Positions 8,799 through 18,193 of a stretch of DNA of 64,000 nt are shown in pieces. Position 1 is the stretch's first letter, and the number at the start of each line of letters is the position of its first letter. The stretch is from UMGS1370 sp046957575 (GTDB lineage: Bacteria; Bacillota; Clostridia; Lachnospirales; Lachnospiraceae). Where the stretch lies: NCBI GenBank assembly GCA_046957575.1, contig JBKUOG010000005.1, forward strand, positions 62,001-126,000, in the 5' to 3' direction. The translations under genes and the position numbers were made by a program. Under the pieces are notes generated by a model. The model had not been told where the DNA came from. It worked only from the letters and a program-made list of their open reading frames with translations, and ran no database searches.

Positions 8799-9656
8799 TT
8801 ATATCAGGTGCTTATCCAGCGTAAATCCTCTTCCCCGAACTTCTCTGACTCCATTAATAATTATAAACGCTTTGGGGTCAATCTGCTGTACATACTGGTT
8901 TAAATGACTCATCTCCCGATTGTGGAGGACACAGAGTACCGCCTTCTGTTCTAAATGCTGAAATCCTGTCTGAATCGGCACAAAAGTAGATCCCCTGTCT
9001 AAATCCTTTTGGATAATTTCGTTAATTTTTTCATACTCTTTGCTGATAATCAGCACCTGGACATCTCCGCCGCCAAACACCAGCACCTGATTGACCATGA
9101 CAGAAGTCAAAAGTACGGACAAAATGCCATATAAAATCTCTTCGGCTCCTGTAAACAAAACCTGAGACAAAAGAATCAATACATCCAGACAGTACATGGT
9201 CACTGCTACCGGGATGCGAAACTTCTTATTTAGAATCAGCGGAGGAATATCCATGCCTCCAGTGGACCCGCCAAGACGCATTACGATTCCCAGTCCCAGC
9301 CCGGTCAGGGAACCGCCAAAAATCGCGGCCAGCAGCCGATCATCTGTAATGTGTCCCAATGCATCCACGCTCAGCATCCAGTTTAGCAAAACCGGAAACA
9401 GCAGGGTACTGATAATGGTAGTCAGAGCAAACCGTTTGCCCAGAATCCACAATCCCAGAAAGAACATTACTACATTAATACAGGCAACCGTTATGGATAC
9501 ATCTACATTTAAAAAGTATTCTATGCTTCTGGCAATACCAGTAGCGCCGCCTACTAAAAAGTTATTTGGGATCGAAAACGCGGCCAGTCCAAAGGTAAAT
9601 ATCAGATTTCCCAAAATAATTCCCAGCACTTTGGCTATGCTTCCTCCTGCTTTCAC
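8799..9656 (-). CDS. YitT family membrane protein (DUF2179 C-terminal domain)
   Basis: 285 residues from a GTG start at 9656, with GAGGGAG 4 nt upstream; the longer reading frame would run into nhaC and exceed the family length. Five to six membrane segments (LGNLIFTFGLAAFSIPNN, GLGLGIVMRLGGSTGGMD) form the YitT core. The C-terminal 80 residues are the soluble DUF2179 domain ending near VREVRGRGF. The molecular function of YitT is unknown. It lies 28 bp after nhaC and is likely co-transcribed. Confidence 0.88.
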   Translation of the reverse strand: MKAGGSIAKVLGIILGNLIFTFGLAAFSIPNNFLVGGATGIARSIEYFLNVDVSITVACINVVMFFLGLWILGKRFALTTIISTLLFPVLLNWMLSVDALGHITDDRLLAAIFGGSLTGLGLGIVMRLGGSTGGMDIPPLILNKKFRIPVAVTMYCLDVLILLSQVLFTGAEEILYGILSVLLTSVMVNQVLVFGGGDVQVLIISKEYEKINEIIQKDLDRGSTFVPIQTGFQHLEQKAVLCVLHNREMSHLNQYVQQIDPKAFIIINGVREVRGRGFTLDKHLI

Positions 9657-9684
9657 TTTTCTCCCTCTCTTCTGATGCGATTTG

Positions 9685-11076
9685 TTATTTATCCGTATGT
9701 TTGATAGAAATTCCCGTAAATCCGTAGAAAATAGAGAATAAAGGCGCCAGCCACAAAAGGGGTACAAACAGGATGTACTGAGACCATGCCACGCCCAGCG
9801 TTCCTGCCATATAGCTTCCGTATCCATGCCATGGAATCATGGGGCCGACCAGAGTGCCGCTGTCCTCCAGACACCGGGACAGAATCCTTGGATCAATTTT
9901 TCTTTCCTCAAACAAAGGTTTCATCAAAGTACCTGTCAGCACGTGGGACATCGGGCTGGAACAGCTTACAATACTGGTCACATAACCCACCATAATAGTT
10001 GCAAAAATCAGCGCGCCGTCGCTGTGGATGTGCCTGGTAAATACAGATAAAATATTGTTTAATACACCCAGCTTATTTAACATACCGCCCATACCGACTG
10101 CAAACGTAATAATTGCCACATACTGAAGCATGCTGTTCATACCGCCCCGGTTTAAGATGGATTTTAATACGCCAATATCTGTATCACAGGTAAACCCATT
10201 ATATCCTACGCTTAATACAGACTTTAAATCTGCTCCCTGAACAAAAATTGCTACCAGAGCGCCGGCCACTGCGCCGATTCCCAGGGCTTCAAATGCGCCA
10301 ACCCGAAACATTAGCAGTACGATAATCAAAACGGCCGGAATCAGTGTTTCCCATCCGATATGGAAACTCCCCTCCAGATAGCTGATGTATGTATTTAAAT
10401 CGCCTGGATCATAGCTGCCGCTGGTCTGGGAAAATCCCAAAACTGTAAAGAAAATAATGCTGATGATCATTGGCGGGATCGTGGTCCACAGCATACTCTT
10501 TACGTGATCCCCCAGCTTTGATCCGGCCACTGCCGGAGCCAGATTCGTTGTATCAGAAAACGGGCTTAATTTATCACCGAACATAGCGCCGCAGATAACC
10601 GCACCGGCTACCATACCGGGATTGATGCCCATAGCGTGACCGATTGCCATCATCGCCACACCTGCACTTCCGGCAGAACCATAAGAGGTGCCGGTTACCA
10701 GACTTAACACTGCAGTAAATACCAGAGAAAATACCAGCAGATAGGATGGGTTAATCGCCTTTAAGCCATACACAATAATCGTGGGGATTGTGCCTGACTG
10801 CATCCAGGCTCCGATCAAAACACCGATTGCCATTAAAATAGCCATGGTCGGCAATACAACTTTCAGCGCCTCAAAAGCCCCTTTGTGTATCTGCTCATAA
10901 TCTACTTTAAATACCAGGCAGGCCCCATAAATAATAATCCAGGAGAAAAACAGGCCGATCATAGGGCCTCCCACCTTTAAAGTAACACAGACTGCAACTG
11001 AAATAATAATCAAAATCATGACAATCGCAGACTGCCATCCGTTTAGAGTCTTTAGCTCCTTTTCTTTGTTTTCCAT
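9685..11076 (-). CDS. nhaC: Na+/H+ antiporter NhaC family protein
   Basis: 463 residues with about 11-12 predicted membrane helices. Conserved NhaC features include the SLVTGTSYGSAGSAGVAMM segment, AGAVICGAMFGDKLSPFSDTTNLAPA and the C-terminal SPMSHVLTGT. Members exchange sodium or organic acids (malate/lactate in some cases) for protons at the membrane. It is followed by yitT on the same strand. The ion or substrate specificity is not evident from sequence. Confidence 0.93.
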   Translation of the reverse strand: MENKEKELKTLNGWQSAIVMILIIISVAVCVTLKVGGPMIGLFFSWIIIYGACLVFKVDYEQIHKGAFEALKVVLPTMAILMAIGVLIGAWMQSGTIPTIIVYGLKAINPSYLLVFSLVFTAVLSLVTGTSYGSAGSAGVAMMAIGHAMGINPGMVAGAVICGAMFGDKLSPFSDTTNLAPAVAGSKLGDHVKSMLWTTIPPMIISIIFFTVLGFSQTSGSYDPGDLNTYISYLEGSFHIGWETLIPAVLIIVLLMFRVGAFEALGIGAVAGALVAIFVQGADLKSVLSVGYNGFTCDTDIGVLKSILNRGGMNSMLQYVAIITFAVGMGGMLNKLGVLNNILSVFTRHIHSDGALIFATIMVGYVTSIVSCSSPMSHVLTGTLMKPLFEERKIDPRILSRCLEDSGTLVGPMIPWHGYGSYMAGTLGVAWSQYILFVPLLWLAPLFSIFYGFTGISIKHTDK

Positions 11077-11232
11077 ACCATTCCCTTTCTTTCATTGATT
11101 GTTTGTAACATCCCTCATAGTTTAGAAAATGTTTTGAAAGACGTCACACTTTCATCACATCTTGATGCTAAAATCACATATGTCAAGAACACAAAGGCAT
11201 ATGCCTTTTCACTTAGACTTTTTCATACTCAA

Positions 11233-11256
11233 AGCCGGCAGGACTTCCTGCCGGCT
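11233..11256 (-). terminator. Hairpin between sseB-like gene and nhaC
   Basis: An 11-bp perfect stem, AGCCGGCAGGA with TCCTGCCGGCT and a two-base centre, lies 22 bp downstream of the sseB-like stop. The T tract on the minus strand is short and interrupted (TTTGAGT), so termination may be partial. Confidence 0.6.
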
Positions 11257-11277
11257 TCCTCCCATTTTCAGGCCCTT

Positions 11278-12042
11278 TTAAACCGTTTTGTCGGGTCTGC
11301 GGTTTAAGGTCAAAGGCAAATTAACCCCCATTGGATTGATAATCACTCCTGTCGCTTCTTTGGGAATCATCTGTGGAATCTTTGCCGCTTCGATTACCAT
11401 GGGATTTAGTTTATTTTCCCTGTTAAATTTCTGAAATTCCAAAATATCCGTAAACAGCGGCTGGAACACTGCCCCTGTTTTCAGCTTCATAAGAGGAATG
11501 CCCTTATCCTCTGCCTGCACTGGCACAATGTATCTGCCCTTTCCAAAGTGGTTTGCAGCTTCTTCCTGAAGTTCCCGCACCTTTTCATTGGAAAGTTCGG
11601 CAGGCTGTCCTTTTAATTCCTGCATCAGATAAATCGCAGTCAGATGAAGTGCCGGATTTTCCACCCACACTTTTCCGTCCGGAAGTTCCTTGGGATCCCT
11701 TCTTTTTACAAATTCATCAAGCTGAATCAGATACTCTTCTCCTTCCCTGGACACAAGGAGGGCATTCACCCCCATGGCGTATAAGTTTGTATAAAATACC
11801 AGCAGATGTTTCTGTTCTAATCTGGCAATGCTTACCGGAATCTTTTCTTCCATCAGGCTTTTAGCCTTTGCTTTTGCCTCTTCCATATCGAAATACAGCA
11901 GAATTTCATCATCAAATGTCTCTGGATGACAAACTACATAAGGCTCTTTGGTGCACACAGACATTAAAACATATAGTTCGGAAGCGGTCCGAAGCTGTTC
12001 AAAAAGAGCCGGCTTTTCGATTTTTCCACTCTTGTCACTCAT
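11278..12042 (-). CDS. SseB family protein
   Basis: 254 residues. An N-terminal SseB domain (about residues 10-120, with LYVLMSVCTKEPYVV and FYTNLYAMG) and a C-terminal SseB-like domain (about 130-250, ending with GVIINPMGVNLPLTL) are visible. SseB proteins of Gram-positive bacteria are cytosolic and of unknown function; they are not the Salmonella secreted SseB. The gene is monocistronic, with its own leader and a 3' hairpin. Confidence 0.85.
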   Translation of the reverse strand: MSDKSGKIEKPALFEQLRTASELYVLMSVCTKEPYVVCHPETFDDEILLYFDMEEAKAKAKSLMEEKIPVSIARLEQKHLLVFYTNLYAMGVNALLVSREGEEYLIQLDEFVKRRDPKELPDGKVWVENPALHLTAIYLMQELKGQPAELSNEKVRELQEEAANHFGKGRYIVPVQAEDKGIPLMKLKTGAVFQPLFTDILEFQKFNRENKLNPMVIEAAKIPQMIPKEATGVIINPMGVNLPLTLNRRPDKTV

Positions 12043-12235
12043 GATTTACTTCTCCTTCAGTGATTTTTTCATACGCCCTCCATTATAACATCTATAATGG
12101 CGAAATTCTATAGGAAGAAATATGTTTTCTTTATTCTTTTTTTATAGAAATATTATTCCTGTTTTCTTTTATATTTATGTTTACCTGCTATACTTATTTT
12201 TATTATGACACACTTTACAAAGGACGGTAATTTGA

Positions 12236-12826
12236 TTGAAACTATTCGCCTATTTTATTATTCCATTTTATACGCTTTTATTTGCCCGCGGTTATGGCTG
12301 GTTTACTACCAACTTTTCCGTCATTGCCAATTCCCTGCGGGGAGGCATAGGATTTGCCATCTGGGGTATTTTAATCAGCCTTTACCTTTATTTTATGCAC
12401 CGCAGGCTAAAGGCTGTGATGCAGTTTCCCAAAGGCTGCCGTTTGCTCCTCCCAGCATCTCTTATTTTACTGTTCTGCGCAGTGACCACACCTTATCTGC
12501 CCAATGATATGCCTTTAAAAGCGTCCCTTCATATTGTATTTGCCTTTATCTTCGGAGTTCTGATCCTTTTATATTTTCTCTGGATTATTGCCATCCAGTA
12601 CCGCCAGTCTCCCGTTCTTTACCGTTCTCTTTTTGTCGGAATCATTGGCATCATCATCGGTTCGTGCATTCTTTTTCTGGCTGCAGGAATTGTCAGCAGC
12701 GCCCTCGAAACCTTTTTAACCATTACCATATCAATTCTGGCATACCGGCTGTGGGAAAAAGCAGCCGGTACGTCCCTATCTGCCGCAGTCGCTCTGAGCG
12801 CATTGTTCCCTGTACACAGAGGCTAA
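12236..12826 (+). CDS. Hypothetical polytopic membrane protein
   Basis: 196 residues with about six membrane segments and no catalytic motif that I recognise. Start is a TTG at 12236 with AAAGGA 11 nt upstream; no in-frame ATG is nearby. Hydrophobicity and codon choice support this frame over an overlapping frame starting at 12205. It overlaps the convergent glycosyltransferase gene by 4 bp. Function unknown. Confidence 0.6.
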   Translation: MKLFAYFIIPFYTLLFARGYGWFTTNFSVIANSLRGGIGFAIWGILISLYLYFMHRRLKAVMQFPKGCRLLLPASLILLFCAVTTPYLPNDMPLKASLHIVFAFIFGVLILLYFLWIIAIQYRQSPVLYRSLFVGIIGIIIGSCILFLAAGIVSSALETFLTITISILAYRLWEKAAGTSLSAAVALSALFPVHRG

Positions 12827-14163
12827 GACTTTTTCTTTTTATTCTTTTTTGGCACAATCTGCATCTTTTCTTTTTTTAATACCCGGCAGACATTTTCCTT
12901 GATCCGATTTGATAAATATGCATACTGAATCAGTTCTTCTTCATTAAAACCGGAAAATTTCGCCATCTCATAATCTTTCTGGGCAGCCGCCAAATCCCTC
13001 AGCGCCGGTTCTGATGCTGGAAGAAGTTCGACCTGAACCTGGTCTTCTACTTTAATCAGTTCTTTCATGGTCAGCTTCTGCAGCGCCAGAGCCAGACGGC
13101 TTCTGGACATATTGGTCACATCTGACAGTTCTTTTAAGGTATCAATCCTTGGTTTCTGGCTGAAATAAATCAGCAGGCTGACTTCTGAAAGGGACAGAGC
13201 ATATTTAATCGCTACTGGATCCAGATAATGATCCAAAAGTTTCCGATCGCGGTAGGAATCCAAAAGAACACCTTCTCCCTCCAGCGCCCCATGGCTTACG
13301 GAACTTCTCTCGTCTCCCAGTTTTGTGGAACCTGGAAAAATAGAAAGGGGAACCGCCCCGTCTCCTGCCGCGTCCAGCAAAAACCGGTAAACAGACAGCC
13401 AGTTTTTTTCATAATCTTCTTCCGTCAATACGGATTTATAAAAATCATGGTAGTATTCAAACACCATCCGCTTCATTTTGATGGTCTTTGTAAGGCTTAA
13501 TCCCTGGGTTACCAGAGATCCTTTTGTCTTTACATAGTAGTAAATGGGCACACGCAGGGCATAAATCGTCTTTGTGTGGCGCAGGTATTCCAGATTAAAC
13601 ATAAAATCTTCGCACCAGCTAATCGTTTTATCCATCGCAAGGTGATACTGCTCAATGATTTCCCGCTTAAAAAGCTTGTTCCACAGCACTCCATAATAAA
13701 AATCTGCCGGATTTTCCATCATAAATCCTGCAAATTCATCCAGGGTCAGAACTCCGTCTTTCTCGATGTCTCCTTTATGGGATAACCGGTCTCCAATGAC
13801 CCTGTAGAAGTCTGCAATTACCATGTCACATCCACTGTCTTTCGCCGCCCTCACCATCAGGCTTGTGGCGTCTGGCGTAATCCAGTCGTCACTGTCTAAA
13901 AACTGGACGTACTGGCCTTTTGCCTTTTTCAGTCCCAGATTACGGGTGTCAGAAACTCCTGTGTTTTCTTTGTGGATAACCTGTACGCGGTTATCTTTTT
14001 TCTGATATTCTTCACAGATTTTGCCGGAAGCGTCTGTACTTCCATCGTCAATGAGCAGCAGCTCAAAATCCGTATAACCTTGATTTAAAACACTTTCTAC
14101 ACAGCGCCGTATACTGTCTTGTGCATTATAAACCGGAATAATCATGGTTACCATCGGGTTCAT
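12823..14163 (-). CDS. Family 2 glycosyltransferase with C-terminal winged-helix-like domain
   Basis: 446 residues. The GT-A domain occupies about residues 1-220: IIPVYNAQDSI, LLIDDGSTDASG and QFLDSDDWI give the nucleotide-sugar and DxD metal motifs. After about residue 290, a segment (LLIYFSQKPRIDTLKELSDVTNMSRSRL) reads like a MarR-type winged helix, and the tail ends in a run of lysines (PKKNKKKKS). It should transfer a sugar from a nucleotide donor to a surface or exopolysaccharide acceptor, but the helix-turn-helix part is unusual. It is alone in its unit. A hairpin (TAGCATC...GATGCTA) lies in its leader near 14190-14216. Confidence 0.85.
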   Translation of the reverse strand: MNPMVTMIIPVYNAQDSIRRCVESVLNQGYTDFELLLIDDGSTDASGKICEEYQKKDNRVQVIHKENTGVSDTRNLGLKKAKGQYVQFLDSDDWITPDATSLMVRAAKDSGCDMVIADFYRVIGDRLSHKGDIEKDGVLTLDEFAGFMMENPADFYYGVLWNKLFKREIIEQYHLAMDKTISWCEDFMFNLEYLRHTKTIYALRVPIYYYVKTKGSLVTQGLSLTKTIKMKRMVFEYYHDFYKSVLTEEDYEKNWLSVYRFLLDAAGDGAVPLSIFPGSTKLGDERSSVSHGALEGEGVLLDSYRDRKLLDHYLDPVAIKYALSLSEVSLLIYFSQKPRIDTLKELSDVTNMSRSRLALALQKLTMKELIKVEDQVQVELLPASEPALRDLAAAQKDYEMAKFSGFNEEELIQYAYLSNRIKENVCRVLKKEKMQIVPKKNKKKKS

Positions 14164-14502
14164 GAATGATTCAATCTCCTTTCACAGTAGATAGCATCCT
14201 TGTGCGCTGATGCTACGCTTAGGGAAAGTATAGCATAAGGTTATATTTTTTCCAATGCCATCTTAACTGCCAGTTACCGCATTATGTATCAGTTCTGTAT
14301 TGTCTATTAAATAAATCAAATTCTTCTTCACGTATCAATTTCTATAGTAAATTCATTATCAAATACCTTCTATTTCGTTATTCTATTATCAAATCCTCAT
14401 GTATCTTGCCAATTCTCTGGAACTTTTTATGACTGTCATTTATAATGATCCTTAGCAAGAACGTGCAATGACAGGTTTTACCAAACCTTATGGAGGAAGA
14501 CT
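14164..14502. promoter_or_regulatory. Divergent promoter region of glycosyltransferase and sulfatase genes
   Basis: No gene is supported. A TATAAT box (14441-14446) about 55 bp before the sulfatase start is the best promoter candidate on the plus strand; its -35 element is not clear. The stretch is very AT-rich. The minus-strand leader of the glycosyltransferase carries a short hairpin. Confidence 0.4.
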
Positions 14503-15918
14503 ATGAAAATTATTACAGTTATGTCTGATGAACATTCTTATCACATGATGCGCTTTATTAATCATTCCATTCTGAAAACCCCAAATCTGGATCGCCTGGC
14601 ATCTCAAAGTACTGTGTTTGATGCCTGCTATACTCCCTGCCCTGTATGCGCTCCTGCCAGAGCCAGTTTTATGGCAGGACAATATATAAATCGACTTGGA
14701 ACCTGGGACAATTCCACTCCTTATGACGGAAGCGTTCCAGGATTGTCACACTATCTGACGAGTCATGGAATTTCTTATGCCTGTATTGGAAAAACCCACT
14801 TTCACCCAGATGGCAGCTATCAATTCAGTCATACAGGGTTTCCTGGATATATGAATCGTCCAGATATTGGCTGTTTTTTCAGAGATCAAAAAACCGGACG
14901 GGTTGGAGCTGAAAAGCGCTTTGAGAAAATAGGACTGAAAACTGAAGAAAGTTATGACGACAAAGTTTTAGCGTCCAGTCTATCCTGGTTAGAAGACCAC
15001 AGCCAGGAAGAAAGCTGGCATCTCTACATCGGATTTCTGGATCCTCATTTTCCATTTTATGTCAAAGAAGAAAACTGGAATTATTTTGAATCTCTGATTT
15101 CTGAAGTTCCAAATGAGTTAAAACCACCCTTTTCCTCTTTGAATGAACCGCTGAACTGGCTTCAGACTTACTTCAAATGTGAAACCGTTCCCGAAGAAAC
15201 CATTCGGAAACTTTTAATCGGATACCACTGTGCCATCACTGAATTAGATGAACGCATTGGTATTCTTCTGAATAAATTGGAGGAATTAAAGCTTGCTGAT
15301 CAAACGATTGTTTGCTATACCAGCGATCATGGCGAACAGCTTGGTTATCATGGTCTCTGGTGGAAGTGTACCATGTTTGAACAGTCTGCTCATGTTCCAA
15401 TGATCGTTCACGTTCCTGGTCAATCTCCTAAGAGAATTTCTGAACCTATCAATTTGACAGACTGGTTCCCTACCGTATGCGACTTTATGAATCTTCCTAT
15501 TCCAGATGGGCTGGATGGTCACAGTTTAAAACCATTTATAGAAGCTGGAACCAGCAGCTGTCATCCGGACTTTGCTTTCAGCGAATACCATGCCCATGGG
15601 GTTCCTCATGGTATGTTTATGATTCGCTGGAAGCACTATAAGTATATCTATTACTGTTATGAAAAACCGCAGTTGTTCGATCTGAATCAGGATCCTGGTG
15701 AAAATCACTCTCTCTTAGATTCTAAGATGCCTTCTCCAGCTGTTATGATCACAGCCGAAGAATGTCACAAACGCCTGCTGTCTATCTGCAATCCTTATGA
15801 AGTCGATTTGCGTGCAAAAACATTTCAGGCCGAAACAAAAAAAGCACTTGGTATTACAGAATATGATACGGACATGGGTAATTGCCCTGTTCCCCACCCC
15901 AAGGCTTTTTTCTCATAA
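14503..15918 (+). CDS. Sulfatase (type I, Cys-type)
   Basis: 471 residues. The N-terminal metal motif is VMSDEHS, and the active-site signature CAPAR has Cys49, which would be converted to formylglycine. Later SDHGEQLGYHG supplies metal ligands. The Cys form in an anaerobe implies an anSME radical-SAM maturase encoded elsewhere. There is no obvious signal peptide, so it should act in the cytosol on imported sulfated saccharides. It is the only plus-strand gene of the glycosaminoglycan-type locus and converges on the AraC regulator. GGAGG lies 7 nt before the ATG. Confidence 0.9.
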   Translation: MKIITVMSDEHSYHMMRFINHSILKTPNLDRLASQSTVFDACYTPCPVCAPARASFMAGQYINRLGTWDNSTPYDGSVPGLSHYLTSHGISYACIGKTHFHPDGSYQFSHTGFPGYMNRPDIGCFFRDQKTGRVGAEKRFEKIGLKTEESYDDKVLASSLSWLEDHSQEESWHLYIGFLDPHFPFYVKEENWNYFESLISEVPNELKPPFSSLNEPLNWLQTYFKCETVPEETIRKLLIGYHCAITELDERIGILLNKLEELKLADQTIVCYTSDHGEQLGYHGLWWKCTMFEQSAHVPMIVHVPGQSPKRISEPINLTDWFPTVCDFMNLPIPDGLDGHSLKPFIEAGTSSCHPDFAFSEYHAHGVPHGMFMIRWKHYKYIYYCYEKPQLFDLNQDPGENHSLLDSKMPSPAVMITAEECHKRLLSICNPYEVDLRAKTFQAETKKALGITEYDTDMGNCPVPHPKAFFS

Positions 15919-15932
15919 ATACACGTTAGTAA

Positions 15933-15976
15933 AATGCTGCCGCTTTGCATATAAAAATTTGCAAAGCGGCAGCATT
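15933..15976. terminator. Bidirectional terminator between sulfatase and AraC regulator
   Basis: A perfect 17-bp inverted repeat (15933-15949 and 15960-15976, arms AATGCTGCCGCTTTGCA and its complement) with a 10-nt AT-rich loop lies between the convergent genes. T-rich stretches follow on both strands. Confidence 0.9.
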
Positions 15977-15986
15977 GTTATAGTTT

Positions 15987-18164
15987 TTAAACTTCATCCT
16001 TTTTCCGATAAGTTACCGGAGTCTCTCCATAGTATTTTTTAAAAAACCGAATAAAACTCTGTACATTGTGATACCCTAACTGTTCTGCTACTTCTTTTAC
16101 TTTCCAATCCATATGATTCCGAAGTAGTTCTCCTGCCTTCTGCATTCGGATATGGGTAATATATTCCAGAATTGTATATCCTGTTTCTTCCTTAAAAATA
16201 ATAGATAAATAGCCAGAGGACAAAAATACGCTGGAAGCGACATCCTCGATTGACAATTCGCGCATATAATTGGACTTTATAAACTCAATTGCTTTCTCTA
16301 CATTTGAAGAATAGCCCTTTTCCTTTTTTTGAAACGATTCTATGCAGCTGCATAAAATGTTTTCTGAAAACTGTTCCAGTTCCTGAATTGTCTCTAATTT
16401 GAAAATCTTTTGAAAAAGTTCTTTTTCCACATAGGCTGTCGGAAGTTTTGCCCCTAATTCCATTGAATTTTTTACCAATTTTTTGCAGATTTGAAAATAT
16501 AAAAATCTAGTATACTGAATATCTCCAGCTTCATTGCAAAATCCTTTTGTCATTAACCCCAGAACTTCTCTGGCTTCCAGATCTTTTCCCTCTGATACAA
16601 ACCGAATCAGCTTGTTTTCTTCTTCCTTTTTATACTGTTCCTTTCTTTCCTGCTCCAAAGGCCCCTGGCCATAAACCAGAGTCAATTTTCCTATAAAAAT
16701 CGCTTTTTCCACAGAATTCAAAGTTTCCGAATAGACCAGATTCATACTTTCTTTGTTTTGAAACCCTCTGCTGATACAGCAGAGAAATGGCGAACTGTCT
16801 TTTTCCAGACCTGTTTTTAATGTTTCTGCTGTTTTGATAAACCCTTCATATTCCAAACTGGTATTAAATATTCCGATACTCCTGCCGTTTATCACATCTG
16901 TAAAAAATCCATCTACACCTGACTCTTTACTTAGTTGTTTCAAAAACTCATATCCCGTTTCTCTTTTATCGGCCTCTCCTCTGCATTCTGTCACAATCAG
17001 AACATACCAGGGAAATTCCATTTTTTGATGAAATGTCTCTTTTAAATAGTCAAAACGTTCCTGGTCAAAGGATTCTCTTACTAACTTTTGAATCGAATCC
17101 CGTATTACAAGGGGCTGTGTGTACTCTTTTTCGCTTTGAAACGTATCTATCATATGCTCTAACAGCCAAAACTCATCTCTTGGCTTTTCTTCAGTTCTCT
17201 CATTCATTCTCTGAATGCGGCAGCCTAACCGCTTTAACGGGTGATACATATAAAGCGAACATACATAAATAATGACTGATGCTGCTGTAATCATTAAAAC
17301 ACTGACCAGTATGACTACTTTTTTCACGCTCATTGTCTGCTTTTCTAAATATGTATAATCCTGAACTGCAGCAATTGCTATATCAGAAATTTCTGATGGA
17401 TTTTTATATAAGATTGTCTTTCCGGAGCGGCCTTCATACTTCATCACTCCCTGTGTCAGTTCCATCAATTGATTCCTTACATCTGAATCCATATTATCAG
17501 AACCGTTTACTGATAAGCTTCTTCCTTCTTTTGTAAATAGACAGCTTTCCACCATAGAAGATTCCCCGCCTACCAGCAAATCGCTTAAAAATGAATCCTG
17601 GTTCACTGTCAATATAATATAAACCAGTTTTTCTCCCCTGATTGGTTCTAAGCGTTTTACAAATTCCAGGCACTGACTGCCATCCTTTTCGGTAAGAAAA
17701 AACGAATTTTGTCCCTGGTATTTTTGGTACTCTTCCTGCTCCTCAATGGGGGTTTTTGTTTTTTCATCTAATGCTATCTTTCTCGAAAAATCTACCAGAC
17801 AGATACCTTCTATCAAACGGTTCTCCGAACAGATGTTTTGGAAATATCGAATAATCTGCAAAAGTTTTGTCGGCTTTTCGTATTCCGGATCATTTGTCAT
17901 AATAAACCTGAAAGCTGCCCCCTCACTGGTTATCAGATTACAGGTTTCCTCTAGCTGGCGAATCCGTTCATCCATCACATTCCGTTTTTCCGCAATCATA
18001 TCTTCATTATATTTTATAAAATTATCTAAAATCAGTCTGGAGCTCAATGTACTGCATACCATAGAAATCAAACAGATAAATACCATTGTAATAATGATAT
18101 TTACTAAATACATTTTATAAAAAACTCTGCTTTTTTCTGTTGTTTTATTTCGTCTTTTCTGCAT
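15987..18164 (-). CDS. Membrane-bound AraC family transcriptional regulator
   Basis: 725 residues from the ATG at 18164 (GGAG 8 nt upstream). A membrane segment at about residues 17-40 and a second near 280-305 enclose an extracellular sensor region of about 240 residues. After the second helix comes a HAMP-like stretch and a long cytosolic linker. The C-terminal 100 residues are an AraC helix-turn-helix pair (SIEDVASSVFLSSGYLSIIFKEETG...KEVAEQLGYHNVQSFIRFFKK). It starts 29 bp after the stop of the uncharacterised 586-residue protein gene and probably senses the polysaccharide cue for this locus. Such regulators act without a separate kinase. Confidence 0.88.
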   Translation of the reverse strand: MQKRRNKTTEKSRVFYKMYLVNIIITMVFICLISMVCSTLSSRLILDNFIKYNEDMIAEKRNVMDERIRQLEETCNLITSEGAAFRFIMTNDPEYEKPTKLLQIIRYFQNICSENRLIEGICLVDFSRKIALDEKTKTPIEEQEEYQKYQGQNSFFLTEKDGSQCLEFVKRLEPIRGEKLVYIILTVNQDSFLSDLLVGGESSMVESCLFTKEGRSLSVNGSDNMDSDVRNQLMELTQGVMKYEGRSGKTILYKNPSEISDIAIAAVQDYTYLEKQTMSVKKVVILVSVLMITAASVIIYVCSLYMYHPLKRLGCRIQRMNERTEEKPRDEFWLLEHMIDTFQSEKEYTQPLVIRDSIQKLVRESFDQERFDYLKETFHQKMEFPWYVLIVTECRGEADKRETGYEFLKQLSKESGVDGFFTDVINGRSIGIFNTSLEYEGFIKTAETLKTGLEKDSSPFLCCISRGFQNKESMNLVYSETLNSVEKAIFIGKLTLVYGQGPLEQERKEQYKKEEENKLIRFVSEGKDLEAREVLGLMTKGFCNEAGDIQYTRFLYFQICKKLVKNSMELGAKLPTAYVEKELFQKIFKLETIQELEQFSENILCSCIESFQKKEKGYSSNVEKAIEFIKSNYMRELSIEDVASSVFLSSGYLSIIFKEETGYTILEYITHIRMQKAGELLRNHMDWKVKEVAEQLGYHNVQSFIRFFKKYYGETPVTYRKKDEV

Positions 18165-18193
18165 AATCACTTCTCCCAGTACAGATAACTATA

